NCBI RefSeq assembly: GCF_033807715.1
Contig: NC_084590.1
Coordinates: forward strand, 7,406,327 to 7,470,326
Origin: Cololabis saira
Taxonomy: Eukaryota > Chordata > Actinopteri > Beloniformes > Belonidae
Direction of reading: 5' to 3'
DNA: 64,000 nt
Shown: one piece after another, positions 35,330 to 47,053 of the stretch
Layout: each line of letters begins with the position of its first letter
Numbering within the stretch: the first letter of the stretch is position 1
Program-made: the position numbers and the translations under genes
The notes under the pieces: generated by a model
Told to the model about the DNA's origin: nothing
Databases searched by the model: none
What the model saw: the letters and a program-made list of their open reading frames with translations, nothing else

Positions 35330-36381
35330 TAGGGATGCCGCGATACCGATAATGGTATCGGGGCCGATACTGCTCTCATATACTCTCAAAAATTCTCAGA
35401 TACCACCCACCGATACCACTTCATTGTTGTTGTAGTTACTGATTAATGACTCTAGGGGGAGATGTTGAGGCGCAGTGATGATTCAAAGGTCTAACATACC
35501 ATCTCGTCGCTGGCGCCGTTTCCTTTGCCGAGATCACAACCAAAGCAATGTTATAATCTCCTCTTCATCCAATGGTGTCATGTTAACTTGTTTGTTGTCT
35601 TAATCTGCTACTGCTGCTACTACTGCTACTACCAAATATTTAATCACTTTTCCAACTGTTGCTCTGCTTACTGCCCCCAATCGGTCACCGCCGGTACGAC
35701 GCGCTCTCCTCGCGTACTACGCGAGCGACGTTGCAGTTGGTGGTGCACGCGAACAGACGTGAACGGATGCGAACGGAAGCGGACGCAAGCTCAAACTTAG
35801 TAAGGTGTCAAGAGGAGGAAAGGAGAATACGTCATTTAATACCAGCAACTTGATAAAACATCTCAAGACGCATCATAAAGCTGAGTATACGAAGTTTGCT
35901 AATGTTACTGCAAGAACACAACAGCAACATTAGCTCAGGTTCTGCAAAAGAGACAGACAACGGCAAGAGACAAGTTAAAATAACGGAGGCTCTAAGCCGT
36001 TATCTAGTGCTGGATGAGCAGCCACGGTCAGCTGGAGAAGACGAAGGATTTCACCGTCTTCTCGACTCACTCGAGCTGCGATATGATGTTTCATTGATAT
36101 ATGTTTGATATTTTCTTAAATGTGAAGACAGTGCCAGTGTGGAGACTTTTTATTTACACAGAAAGATTATTTTTTGTGTAAAGTAGTTATTCTACTCGTT
36201 TTATTTATTTCTATTGAATTTATCTGTTGCCAATAAAACCTGTCTTCCAATAAATTGCATTTTTCATTGCATTTTTAGCCTAGTTATTTTTGTGGTAGAA
36301 GTATCGTATCTGTACTCGGTATCGGCAAGTACGTTGTGGACTCGTACTCGTTGTGGAATAAATGGTATCGGGGCATCCCTA
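35330..36381 (+). mobile_element. internally deleted hAT with BED-finger remnant (second family)
   Basis: Left TAGGGATGCCGCGATACC and right GGTATCGGGGCATCCCTA are inverted ends. Around 35800-35930 one frame reads KVSRGGKENTSFNTSNLIKH followed by LKTHH, the second half of a BED zinc finger (His ligands present), ending soon after. The transposase core is absent. Flanks TTTTCCAC and TTTTCTGG are a weak duplication (5 of 8). Confidence 0.75.
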
Positions 36382-36389
36382 TTTTCTGG

Positions 36390-37020
36390 GGGGGGCTGGG
36401 GCTGGGGGGGGCTCGGGCGGGGGGCTGTGGCTAGGGCGTCTCCGGTTTTCCTGGGGGGGGCTGGGCCGTGGGCGTGGGGGTCCCGCTAGGTGGGGGGTGG
36501 CTGTCTGCGCTGGGGGGGCCTTGCTGCCTTAGTGCTCCGTCACTGGGCGGGGCTCCATGACCTTTGGGGTGTCTGCCAGGGTGGCTCCGGGGGGGTGGGG
36601 CCGGGTCCGCGGGCGGGCGCGGCGGCGGGGTGGCACCATTCCCAGGTGTCTATATCTTATGTTGTCAGTATGAATGGGGGGATGTTGGACCGTTTCCCCC
36701 TCCATCTGGGGGCTCCGGCGGCGCCGGGGGCGCCCGTGGAGGTATGGTGGGGGCCGGCCCCAGTCTACTGGATGGCCGGTGGGGGAGCGTGGGTGTCCTT
36801 CCAGGGCCGGCTCTGCTGGTCCTGCCTCCTGGCTTCGGCCTCTGCTCCCCCTCCTTCCCCCCTACACGATTCATACGCACATAGGCGAAGGGGCGGGGGT
36901 GTCTCCTGGCGGTGCTTCACCCCCCCGGGGAGGGGGAAACGGTGCGTGATTGTGCGTCTGTGTCGGTGAGAATGCGGTGTGGAAGGGTCCTGCCACGGAG
37001 GATTTGGGTCTCCATTGGCA
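36390..37020. repeat. GC-rich dispersed repeat, 5' block
   Basis: Very G-rich on the plus strand (GGGGGGGCTGGGGCTGGGG near 36390) with long ORFs caused by composition rather than coding. It ends before an (ATT)n tract and continues as the block at 37190. Confidence 0.55.
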
Positions 37021-37067
37021 GGACAACAAAATTTAATAATTTATCAATATTATATTATACAAAGATG

Positions 37068-37130
<63 letters not shown>
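37068..37130. repeat. (ATT)n microsatellite
   Basis: About 20 ATT units. Confidence 0.96.
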
Positions 37131-37189
37131 GTGTATAGTATATCATATTATTATTAGTATAGCTATTGGATAGGTGAATGGATGAATGA

Positions 37190-37777
37190 ATGGGATGCCT
37201 GGGTCTGGGGCCATCCGTTGTCGGGCCCGTGCGGGTGTCGCCCTGGGGGGTTCCCCCTCTCCGGGCCCGTCTCCGGTCCCTCCCACTGCCTCCGCGGCGG
37301 GGCGCCCCTCTGGTCTTGGAGGGCCACTTTCGTGGGGGCGGGTGCTCCTGCCCAAGTCGGCGGCCGGGGCGGCTCTGTCTCTCTGGGCAGGCTGGCCCCT
37401 CGCCGGGTGGGGGTCGTTGGCCTGGAGAGTGAGGGCATCCTGGCCATGTGTCCGGCCCGGGTGGCCGGGGATTGCCTGGGTCGTGGTCCGCTGCCGCGGG
37501 ATCCCTGGCTGCTTCTTCCCGCGTCGTGGGGGCCCCGCCCACGGGTTTTCTGCAACTCGCCGGTGGTGGGTTGCCTCCCTCCTACTTCTCCCCTCTATGG
37601 GGTTGCTGGTGGCCTGGGTTCCGGGTTCTTCCTTGTCGGCCCCTGGTCTCGCGGGTGGCGGGGTTGCCTACCCCCCTCCCCGACTATAGATACACTTCAG
37701 GTGGAGCTTTGATAGGGCTATTTCACACACACACACACACGCATGCACGCACGCACGCACGCACGCACGCGCACACA

Positions 37778-37852
<75 letters not shown>

Positions 37853-37940
37853 ATACCCACATACATACACATAGCCACATAGACATATACACACTCACGC
37901 ACACATACACATATATACATATTCATACATTCATGCATGC
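37190..37940. repeat. GC-rich dispersed repeat with (CA)n, copy 2
   Basis: Shares GGTCTTGGAGGGCCACTTTC, CCGGGGCGGCTCTGTCTCTC and TATAGATACACTTCAGGTGG with the copy at 29378, and leads into (CA)n at 37723-37850. The endogenous retrovirus is inserted in its CA-rich tail, which resumes at 43190. Confidence 0.65.
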
Positions 37941-37944
37941 ACAC

Positions 37945-38411
37945 TGTTGAAGAATATTACAAAGTCCAGTTCAAGAGTCCGCTGTGGTATGAGAGATTTT
38001 ATTCTAGCCGGCGTTCAGCAGACAGATACAGACAGTGTCTAGTTCGGTGGGCTGACCTCGAAATGGTTCGTAACAAGCTTTTTTATATACAAGAACAAAC
38101 AACAGAATTAAACAAGTCAGAGGCGTGGCCTTGCGGGGGGCTGGAAGCTGGTGCCTGTCCCAGCAGGGAGACAATGCGTTGCCGGCAAGGTGTCGTACCG
38201 GCAGGGGTCCTTAGCAACTGGAATTGCATGTCAATGAGCTGAGGGGGAGTTCAGGAGCCGTCCGCAGGGCGGCGTCGTGTCCCCGCAGGGGGTCTGCAGG
38301 GGCAGGGGTCCTTAGCAACTGGAATTGCATGTCAATGAGCTGAGGGGGAGTTCAGGAGCCGTCCGCAGGGCGGCGTCGTGTCCCCGCAGGGGTCTGCAGG
38401 GGGCCTCATCA
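37945..38411 (-). repeat. 3' LTR of the endogenous retrovirus
   Basis: 467 bp, by eye identical to 42723-43189. In minus orientation it holds two tandem copies of a ~98-bp unit (containing TGCAATTCCAGTTGCTAAGG) in U3, a TATATAAAA box at about 38088 and an AATAAA signal at about 37998, in correct order. The A-rich tract just upstream (minus sense, about 38435-38420) could belong to the polypurine tract but is not adjacent to the LTR. Confidence 0.88.
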
Positions 38412-38431
38412 ATTCACAATTTTTTTTTTTT

Positions 38432-39290
38432 TTAAGTACAGTCAATCTCAATTTTGAACAGAAAGTCTGAATTTTCCTCCTCCACTGGCGGTAGAGGTGG
38501 AATTACAGTGGAGTACATGATTTTAGTAGTAGTTTGAGCCATACATATTTTGCAAGTGAACCTTAGACATGTAATCAGAAGCCAAATAACAATTAGGAGT
38601 ACAAGCCCCAATAAAGCAAATTCAAATATCAAGTAACCAACGTGTCCTAACTGTTCTCTAAACCAACCAAACAAACTAGTCGTGACAGGTGTATGTAATG
38701 TGTTAGCAATGTTTTTCAAGTGATCTGTTATTTCTTGGATGGTGGCATTGTGGTTAGGTATAAAGGTACAGCATTCAGTTTTAATGACAGTACAAGTTCC
38801 CCTTGAGAAGCTAGTAAGTAGTCCAATGTAGCACGATTCCGCAAGGCCATCATCCCTAGAGCAGCCATCTCCCGTGAGAGCATCGGCATGCCCCCTGTTG
38901 CGGTCCTTGCCGAATCCTCAATGGAATCGGGCAGTGGTTTTTTGGCTTGTTTTAGGCTTAACAAGCGGTTCTTCAGAAGGAGAGTATGTGGAGTCACATC
39001 TCGATGCTACACCATAATTGTCTCGCTTGTGGGGGTCTGCGGGGCCTGTGCTGCTCCTCTGCTCCTCCGCTCCTCCGCTCCTCCACCAGTCGTGGAGGTC
39101 CTGGGTGTTGGAGCTGGGCTTTCCCTTTACCACAGAAAGAAGAAGGAATCGGCCGGTCTCCGGTGCATGGTCGAGGAGCTGTGCTCCCGCAGTGGGACGC
39201 GTGGAACCAGGCCAGCGCCCCCCACCCTTGAGTGTCGGTGGTGCAGGACGTGCTGAGCCCTGGACCACCGAGGCCCTCTCCGACACAAAC
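38432..39290 (-). pseudogene. endogenous retroviral env remnant (transmembrane part)
   Basis: Two minus-strand frames (38997-38728 and 38719-38432) and a third at 39286-38918 carry pieces of a retroviral envelope protein in different frames, so at least two frameshifts separate them. The middle piece has the features of the immunosuppressive-domain/CX6CC region of gamma-type transmembrane subunits. The last has a hydrophobic membrane-spanning segment (about residues 30-50 of the frame) and a short cytoplasmic tail. Surface-subunit sequence is mostly absent. The gene cannot be expressed as one protein. Confidence 0.65.
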
Positions 39291-39914
39291 CCAGTCTCCG
39301 GGTTGTGGCATGGTTTGCCACTAAGAAGAGACTGGACAGCTTTTACTTTTCTGTGGATTGACTGAACAGCAGAAGTTTAGAGTACAACAGAATGATATCA
39401 TGGATTCATCCATGGCATGGAAGTCCATCTTCTTCATATATACAGAACTGAATTGCTTTGTATGGTCATAGGTCTACCCATAATCCTTTCATGAGGCGTG
39501 AGTTTTGTGCTTCCTAATGGGTGTTAACAGGTGTCAACATTGTCCATTTAAGTCCAGTTTAAAATTCTCTGCACATACAAAAACATTTTCATACATGAAC
39601 ATTTTCATACAAGAATAATTTCATATCCCTCACATAATGTCTATTTGCAGAGCTTCAAAAAAAAAAATCACGGTGGGGGGAAGTGTTGATAATGTTTGCA
39701 ATATTTTTATAGGATGCAAATCTTGGAGCTTATCAGTCTTTCAACACTATCTGACACATTCCCCCTTTTTCTCATCTGTGATTGCTAACTGTGATCAGCT
39801 ATTTACGCGTACAAGGATGTGGGTTTCACAACGCGGCCGTCGTTGCTGACCCACACATTATTTACATTTTTACAACCATGGGAATGCTACAATCCGTTTT
39901 TTTTTTTTTTCACC

Positions 39915-40436
39915 TCAGTAGTCTTCTTGTAGGAGAGCTACATCATTAGGAGAAACCAGGTCGTTAGCGGGTATAGAAGGGCAAAGTTTTACATAGACAG
40001 GTAAGCCAAATTTGGCAGTTTCTTTTGCTGCATGGTCAGCTGAAGCATTGCCTAGTGAAAACAGGGTTGGACTGGGTGTGGGCTTCACATTTAACAAAGC
40101 AATAGATGAAGGTAGTTGACAGGCTTGTAACAGTTCACCAATCAATTAACCACATTTATCTCCGAGGATGAAATAAATCCTTGGTTCGCCCACAATATAT
40201 AAAATCTATAAAATACAATATACACAACCAAAAGCATATCTGGAATCTGTATAGATTGTAACAGTTTTACCTTTTGATCAGTATATAGTTTCATCTACTT
40301 GGGTGGAGCTGGAGGAGGAGGGCGCTTTCAACAATTAAGAATTATCACAAATTGTATAACCTGCGTATGGTATTCCATTTTTATAAGCAGAGCCGTCAGT
40401 GAGGAAAACAGGAAAGGTCAGGACGAGTGTTAAAGA
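39915..40436 (-). pseudogene. retroviral RNase H remnant of pol
   Basis: The minus-strand frame 40145-39915 ends an RNase H-like domain (GNASADHAAKETAK is the typical C-terminal motif with its Asp). Upstream sequence to 40436 continues the domain with stops, beyond which a MITE is inserted. No reverse transcriptase or integrase of normal length fits on either side. Confidence 0.6.
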
Positions 40437-41025
40437 CAGAGGTGTCAAAAGTATTCACATTCATTACTCAGGTAGAAGTATAGATATTAGAGTTCAAAAA
40501 TACTCCTGTAGAAGTTGAAGTATCAACTCAAAATTTATTATATATACATTTTTTTTTCTAGTAAAAGTATAAAGTACTGGTTTCAAAAGTACTTAAAGTA
40601 TAAAAGTAAAAGTAATATAAGCGGGGAAAAACCATTAAGGCTAAAAGCCATTGAAAATGAATGCATCTTAGTATAATGCAAATATATTAAAGAACCATAT
40701 ATGTGTACTATTGAGCATTAACATGTGTTTCAGAGAGCAGACACGTACAAACCAAATATGTTTATACTTCTCATCCAACCACAACCAAATTCACTCTATC
40801 CAGATGGCACAATTTAACTGGATAGTTTTTTAAAGGCCGAAATGAAATAGAGTAAGGCTGTTTTTTAAAACGTAAGGAGTAAAAAGTAAAGATAATTGCG
40901 TGAAAATGTAAGGAGTAAAAGTAAAAACCGTCTGAAAAATAATTACTCCAGTGAAGCATACACAACCAAAAGTTCTACTTAAGTAAGGTAATGAGGTATT
41001 TGTACTTCGTTACTTGACACCTCTA
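40437..41025. mobile_element. hAT-like MITE inside the endogenous retrovirus
   Basis: Ends CAGAGGTGTCAA (40437) and TTGACACCTCTA (41025) are inverted. Flanks GTTAAAGA (40429-40436) and GTTAGAGA (41026-41033) match at 7 of 8, which fits a hAT duplication. The subterminal motif AAAAGTACTTAAAGTA and its inverse recur internally. It interrupts the retroviral pol remnant. Confidence 0.85.
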
Positions 41026-41266
41026 GTTAGAGATTAGTTATACATGCATTCAGAGACGTTATAGTAGGCCACAGACAGATTTCCATGCAATTAAATTATG
41101 AAGGTACCATAGGCAGGATAAGATTATGTAAATTGGGATGCTCTGATTTGGCTCACCACAATGGGAGCCGATCATTGGCTGTTTCCTCTGCGCCTCCTCT
41201 CAGCGCTCAACCTGTGTAGGAAACACTTTTGAAAAAAAGACATTAGTATTTTCATACATTTCAGAT

Positions 41267-41300
<34 letters not shown>

Positions 41301-42700
41301 GTTATCCAGGCCTACCCTTTGTGGAGGGCAATTAGCAAATATATATTTTGCATGTACCCTGGAGGGAATCCATCAATCTGATCTCGTGACAGACCACAAT
41401 TCTCTTTTGCTGTCAAAATTGTTTTAGCATAAAGTTCCCTGGGATTATCAATTTTCCCTTTGAACTGTTAAGGCAATAAATACTGTGAAAAAAAGTCTGA
41501 GCTTGCTCTGGTGTGATTTTGGCAACAGCTGTGGGATTAAAAGGGAATTCTACAAGCATCAAGTACTTTGCGCATCAAGTACTTTACTTTTCAAATCATG
41601 TGGCAAAGTTAGTTTAACCGCTGTTTCCTCTAGCCATTTTGTTTATTAATTTAAAATCTCTTACCATTATTTGGCTCCAAATTTTGTAGGCAACAGATTT
41701 TTGTAAAATCTAGTCGTCATCAGAAGTGTCATCGTCACTTGATTCTTTAATCTGTTTCATCGGATAAAGGTTTTGATTTTATCATTTAACTGGTTCTCTA
41801 ATTTCATTTTTGTCTGCGTTGTGTTTTTAAATCCTTCTAGCCATCAGCTTTTTATTTTGATCAGTAAGCGAAGCTATTTGAGATTCTGCATTACGGCGTC
41901 TACCTTCATCCCTCCAAAAATCTGAGGGAGTTTGAAGTGCTTTTTAGTTATTTTAACAATATTTAATACTAACTGAGTAACAAACAAAACTAACAAATAA
42001 AACTATCGGTACCGTGATTACCATACATGTATTTAAAGAACTGAAAAACTTCACTTGACAGAGCATACAAATCATTCCTGTTGGTGCAAGAAGAGCAAGT
42101 CGATTCTTGCAGAAATGAAATATACCTCATTTTGGGAGAGCGTGTCATCCCGACTTATAAAATAAAACAGTTTCTCTACATACAGTATGTCTATTTCTCA
42201 CAAATATATCAGTGTTCCAACACTTACGGACCCCACGTCCTGCATATGCATAAGAATAGTCCCCCTGGACTATCTTTTTATTGGTACCAGACCAACCATG
42301 GCGCTCTTGGCCATTTCTCTCTTTAATGTTACCCGAGATATTAAACCTTTTTTTAGAAGAGCGAGTCAGATTCTTAAGGCAGGAGAAGCAGAACATTCTC
42401 ACAACACAATCAAATTCAAGTGTTATGAAATTGCCAGCGTTCCTAAAAACATCTCTACAATAACGTTCCCAATAACACAAAATAATAAAAATAACCTTCA
42501 CAACCACACAGCGGACTTACCTAAAATCTCAGGATGACGTCAACCATTCTCCGGCACTCCAATTCACAGACTTTCGACAACAACTCAGCAACAATAATTT
42601 GGGATTTTGTAAGTGGATCCCTTAACCTCTAAAATTTTAGATAGAGTCGCTGATTGCGCCGTTGTTCTGGAACAGGAGTTTCCATCGAAGGTCTATTGTC

Positions 42701-42719
42701 ATCCGGGTCAACGGCACCA
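42701..42719 (-). other. retroviral primer-binding site
   Basis: Minus-strand TGGTGCCGTTGACCCGGAT begins 3 nt after the 5' LTR. It begins with TGG as expected for pairing with a tRNA 3' CCA, and is close to the tRNA-His type (TGGTGCCGTGACTCGGAT) from memory. Confidence 0.7.
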
Positions 42720-42722
42720 ATT

Positions 42723-43189
42723 TGTTGAAGAATATTACAAAGTCCAGTTCAAGAGTCCGCTGTGGTATGAGAGATTTTATTCTAGCCGGCGTTCAGCAGA
42801 CAGATACAGACAGTGTCTAGTTCGGTGGGCTGACCTCGAAATGGTTCGTAACAAGCTTTTTTATATACAAGAACAAACAACAGAATTAAACAAGTCAGAG
42901 GCGTGGCCTTGCGGGGGGCTGGAAGCTGGTGCCTGTCCCAGCAGGGAGACAATGCGTTGCCGGCAAGGTGTCGTACCGGCAGGGGTCCTTAGCAACTGGA
43001 ATTGCATGTCAATGAGCTGAGGGGGAGTTCAGGAGCCGTCCGCAGGGCGGCGTCGTGTCCCCGCAGGGGGTCTGCAGGGGCAGGGGTCCTTAGCAACTGG
43101 AATTGCATGTCAATGAGCTGAGGGGGAGTTCAGGAGCCGTCCGCAGGGCGGCGTCGTGTCCCCGCAGGGGTCTGCAGGGGGCCTCATCA
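42723..43189 (-). repeat. 5' LTR of the endogenous retrovirus
   Basis: 467 bp, same length as the partner LTR, with no difference found on reading both. Contains the same TATATAAAA and AATAAA signals and the same internal ~98-bp duplication. Confidence 0.88.
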
Positions 43190-43738
43190 ACACATACACA
43201 CATATAGCCACACATATGCTTACATAGCCACTCAGTCACATACATATACACACACATACACAGCCACACAAACATATACACACACACACACACATAGCCA
43301 CAAAGACATGTACACACACACGCACGCATACACACACACACACACACACACACATACACACACACACACACATCTCGAGATTTGGGTCGATTGCTGCTCG
43401 TGTTTTGGTCGGCTCTGTGTCGTTTTTTGTCGGTTTTGTGTTTTGTTTGTGGTTTTTGTTGTAGATTTCCAGTGCTTGACGTGTGCCTCCGTGTGTTCCT
43501 GCTTCCTGGATTGGCAGTGGATGTCACCCCCCCCACCCCCCCCCCCCCCAAAAAAAAATAAATAAATAAATAAAGTCACTGGGTTTGTATGATATATTTA
43601 TGTATGTGTATGCATATGTATGCGTATATATATTAAATATAGTAATAATGCACATATATATGCCTTTGGTTTCTACCGTCATGGTATCAATCATTAATAT
43701 GTGTGCAGACAAGGTAAAAAAAAAGAAGAAAAAAAAAG

Positions 43739-45000
43739 AGTTTCACCCTGAGAACCTCTCGTCTCTGGATGTCGTAGGGCTGTCTTGGTTGACACGCCTC
43801 TGCGACATTGCATGGAGACAGGGGACAGTGCCGCTGGGGTGGCGAACAGGGGTGGTGGTCCCTCTTTTTAAAAAGGGGGACCGGAGAGTGTGTTCCAACT
43901 ATAGGGGGATCACACTTCTCAGCCTCCCTGGGAAAGTCTACGCCAGGGTACTGGAGAGGAGATTACGGCCGATAGTTGAACGTCGGATTCAGGAGGAACA
44001 ATGCGGTTTTCGTCCCGGTCGTGGGACACTGGATCAGCTCTATACCCTCCGCAGGGTGCTTGAGGGTTCATGGGAATCTGCCCAACCAGTCTACATGTGT
44101 TTTGTGGATCTGGAGAAGGCATTTGACCGTGTCCCTCGTGCCATTCTGTGGGGGGTGCTCAGTGAGTATGGAGTCCGGGGCCCTCTATTAAGGGCTGTCC
44201 GGTCTCTGTATGATCGGAGCAGGAGTCTGGTTCGCATTGCCGGCAGTAGGTCAGACTTGTTCCCGGTGCATGTTGGACTCCGGCAGGGCTGCCCTTTGTC
44301 ACCGGTCCTGTTCATAATTTTTATGGACAGGATTTCTAGGCGTAGCCAGGGGCCGGAGGGGATCCGGTTTGGGGACCTCAGGATTTCATCTCTGCTTTTT
44401 GCAGATGATGTTGTCCTGTTGGCTTCATCGGACCGGGACCTTCAGCATGTGCTGGGGCGGTTTGAGACTGAGTGCGACGCGGCAGGGATGAGAATCAGCA
44501 CCTCCAAGACCGAGGCCATGGTTCTCCACCGGGAAAGGGTGGCGTGCCTTCTCCGGGTGGGTGGAGAAGTCCTGCCTCAGGTGGAGGAGTTCAAGTATCT
44601 CGGGGTCTTGTTCACGATTGAGGGAAAGATGGAGCGTGAGATTGACAGACGGATCGGTGCAGCGTCTGCACTTATGCGGTCGATGTACTGGACCGTCGTG
44701 GTGAAGAAGGAGCTGAGTCGAAAGGCGAAGCTCTCAATTTACCGATTAATCTACGCACCTACTCTCCCCTATGGTCATGAACTTTGGGTAGTGACCGAAA
44801 GGACAAGATCACGGATACAAGGGGCCGAGATGAGTTTCCTCCGCAGGGCGGCTGGACACTCCCTTAGAGATAGGGTGAGGAGTTCGGTCACCCGGGAGGA
44901 GCTCGGAGTCGAGCCGCTGCTCCTTCACATTGAGAGGAGTCAGCTGAGGTGGCTTGGGCATCTGTACCGAATCCTTCTTGACGCAGTGACAACCGCGTAA
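43739..45000 (+). CDS. LINE reverse transcriptase fragment (RTE/I-like non-LTR retrotransposon)
   Basis: An open frame of about 420 codons of LINE sequence (preceded in the same frame by unrelated Tyr-rich sequence from 43585) ends at TAA 44998-45000. It contains RT blocks in order: GVVVPLFKKGDRRVCSNYRG (44 residues in), EEQCGFRPGRGTLDQLYTLR, FVDLEKAFDRVPR (motif A Asp), GLRQGCPLSPVLF (motif B), LLFADDVVLLAS (catalytic YADD-like FADD), then the thumb and a C-terminal domain (VKKELSRKAKLSIYR). The 5' endonuclease and true N-terminus are missing (5'-truncated). No stop is seen within the RT, so it is a young copy. The exact clade is uncertain. Confidence 0.8.
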
Positions 45001-45192
45001 ATCCATTATGTGTGTTGTAATACAATATCGATATTTGCCATCAGTTTATCAGGTTTTTTTTTGTGACAGAGAGGGCAATAATATATTGCAATATCGATTT
45101 TTTTTGCCCACCACTAATACATATACTGTTTAATTGTGTCTTGCCGCTTTTAATGTTGATGTAAAGCACTTGGAATTAGCTTGTGTTGAATT

Positions 45193-45553
45193 CCATCCAT
45201 CCATCCATTATCTATACCCGCTTTATCCTTTGCAGGGTCACGCGGGTCTGCTGGAGCCTATCTCAGCTAATTTCAGGCGAGATGCAGAGGTCCACCCTGG
45301 ACAGGTCGCCAGTCCATCACAGGGCCACATATACAGACAGACAACCAGACACACTCACACTCACAATCATCAATTAACCTACTATGCATGTTTTTGGACT
45401 GTGGGAGGAAGCAGAACTACCCGGAGGGAACCCACGCAAGCACAGGGAGAACATGCAAACTCCACACAGAAAGACCCTGCCGGGCCTGGGAGTCGAACAG
45501 GGAACCTTCTTGCTGTGAGGCAACAGTGCTAACCACCAAGCCACCGTGCTGCC
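45193..45553 (-). mobile_element. tRNA-derived SINE, copy 2, inserted into another repeat
   Basis: The minus strand from 45553 starts GGCAGCACGGTGGCTTGGTG, then TGGTTAGCACTG (A box) and GTTCGACTCCC (B box), the same body as the 15811 copy and a (GGAT)n 3' tail. TTGTGTTGAATT (45181-45192) and TTATGTTGAATT (45554-45565) flank it, a 12-bp target duplication matching 11 of 12. The host is an inverse copy of the TTTATTTGTAYAGCACA repeat (about 45140-45590). Confidence 0.88.
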
Positions 45554-46542
45554 TTATGTTGAATTGTGCTATACAAATAAACTTGCCTTGCCAGGTCCGA
45601 CACTAGATTAGACACAAGGCGCAATGGCTGGTAGGACCGACGAGAAAGGGGCCCTGGTCAGATCCCCCTCCTAGCTTTCACCCTGGACCCCCACTAGTGG
45701 AAACTAGCCCTCTACCCCCCCAACGGTAGGTATTTAGGGCTGGTCTGAAGGGACTCGTCTGAGCTCCATACAATTCTTGAAAATGCGGGGGGCGGTTCGT
45801 GGTCATGGAGGCTCGCCAACAGTTGAGGCCCCCTAAAAACTACCCTGGACCCCCACTAATGGAAACCTGCCTTGTGCTACGAGCAAACTCGCTCTGCCTC
45901 CTGCCAGTGCAGCACGGGGAGGGGGGGTGTATGTGGTCCCGGGGGCTGGATAATGCCCCTCACGAAGGTCTTCAGGAAGTCAGTTAGAAGTTGTTCCCCA
46001 GTCCTGGTTTTCATTACCGCTCCAAACAGTTTCAGTGTTTGCTGGTTTAAAGGGAACCACATGCTGATGGAAAACCTCATTCATGAGCGCTACGAGGGAT
46101 GGTTTTGGCCCGAGAGGACCAACGGATCTGTAAAATATCCAAACCCAGGTTTCAGTCCTGGTTGTCCACAAAGGACCGTACTTTTCTCTATTTTCAGAGG
46201 CTCCAGTGTTGCAGTACAGTTGTCTATTTACCTTCATGTGCAAGATAGCACCCCCCTTGCACATGTGTGCATGCTTGTGTAAACACAACAGAAATCATCT
46301 GATCATAGTGGATCTAATATTAGAAAAATATTTAATACAAATGAAACCAAAGAGAAGAAAAACCATCAGGGAAATCCTAAGTACCCCCTTCTAACTGTTT
46401 GCTTAGAATTTACAAGCGGACCAATCATCAGCAGGTGTGGGGACCTCTAGGAATGCAGATGTTGCTGTCAGTTTGATGGTCTGCAACATTCAGGTGTGTG
46501 TTAACACAATGCTTATAAGGAAAGACATCAGTAATGGTCTTA

Positions 46543-47053
46543 AGCCTGATTTAAGGTTCTGGGTTAAACCAACGCAGAGCCTACGCTGTTGCCGTGACGC
46601 CGTCATGAACCCTTCGGACTTCTCCGTCACTCCATTTCGCCACGGTGCAATACCCCCCAGAGCGCTAGTTGATACTTTTGTTTAGCTTCCAGCTTTTCAG
46701 GTCACAGTGAATCAAAGAGATAAGAACAACTATTGTGCAAAAAAACAAAAACAACAAAAAAAATCACACACACACACAAAGAAAAGAGAGCTGAAAGTTA
46801 GCTACTGCTTCACGAACCGGAACCGGAAATGCGTTGCTACCAAGCAAACCAATCACAGCCCTCTCGGTCTGCGTTGGGTCTGCGTTGAGTCTGCGTTGGG
46901 TCTGCGTTGGGTCTGCGTTGGGTCTGCGTCGCCTCGATGCGTAGTTACATTTTTTGGAAGGTGAACGTCAGGCTACGGGGTAGGCTACGGAGAGACTCCC
47001 GCGTAGCCGCGTACCCTACGGTGTAGATTTAACGCAGAACCATAATTCAGCCT
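46543..47053. mobile_element. MITE with TTCTGCGTTAAA-type ends
   Basis: The left end GCCTGATTTAAGGTTCTGGG and the reverse complement of the right end (GGCTGAATTATGGTTCTGCG) are imperfect inverted repeats, followed by ACGCAGAGCCTACGC / TACACCGTAGGGTACGC. An inner CGGTCTGCGTTGGGTCTGCG array (six units of 11 bp, 46869-46928) is present. A shortened copy is at 58289-58525 and a palindromic relative at 52048-52190. Confidence 0.7.

Larger units (their letters stand above)
37945..43189 (-). mobile_element. endogenous retrovirus, internally deleted, minus orientation
   Basis: Two 467-bp direct repeats (37945-38411 and 42723-43189) are the LTRs, and a 4-bp ACAC duplication flanks the element (37941-37944, 43190-43193). 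On the minus strand a primer-binding site follows the 5' LTR (42719-42701), then degraded internal sequence, an RNase H remnant (about 40436-39915) and an env transmembrane remnant (about 39290-38432) beside the 3' LTR. With the nested MITE removed the interior is only about 3.7 kb, so much of gag-pol and env is missing. Region 41034-42700 is internal sequence that I cannot assign to a domain. The env layout suggests a gamma- or epsilon-like origin. Confidence 0.85.

Noticed and set aside
36214..36970. Overlapping Gly/Pro/Arg-rich ORFs
   Set aside because: They reflect a G-rich dispersed repeat, with frames open on both strands and no domain.
37937..38242. Conserved 101-codon ORF also present at 42721-43020
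   Set aside because: The identity is due to the two LTRs of one retrovirus. The frame is antisense to the element and includes regulatory sequence.
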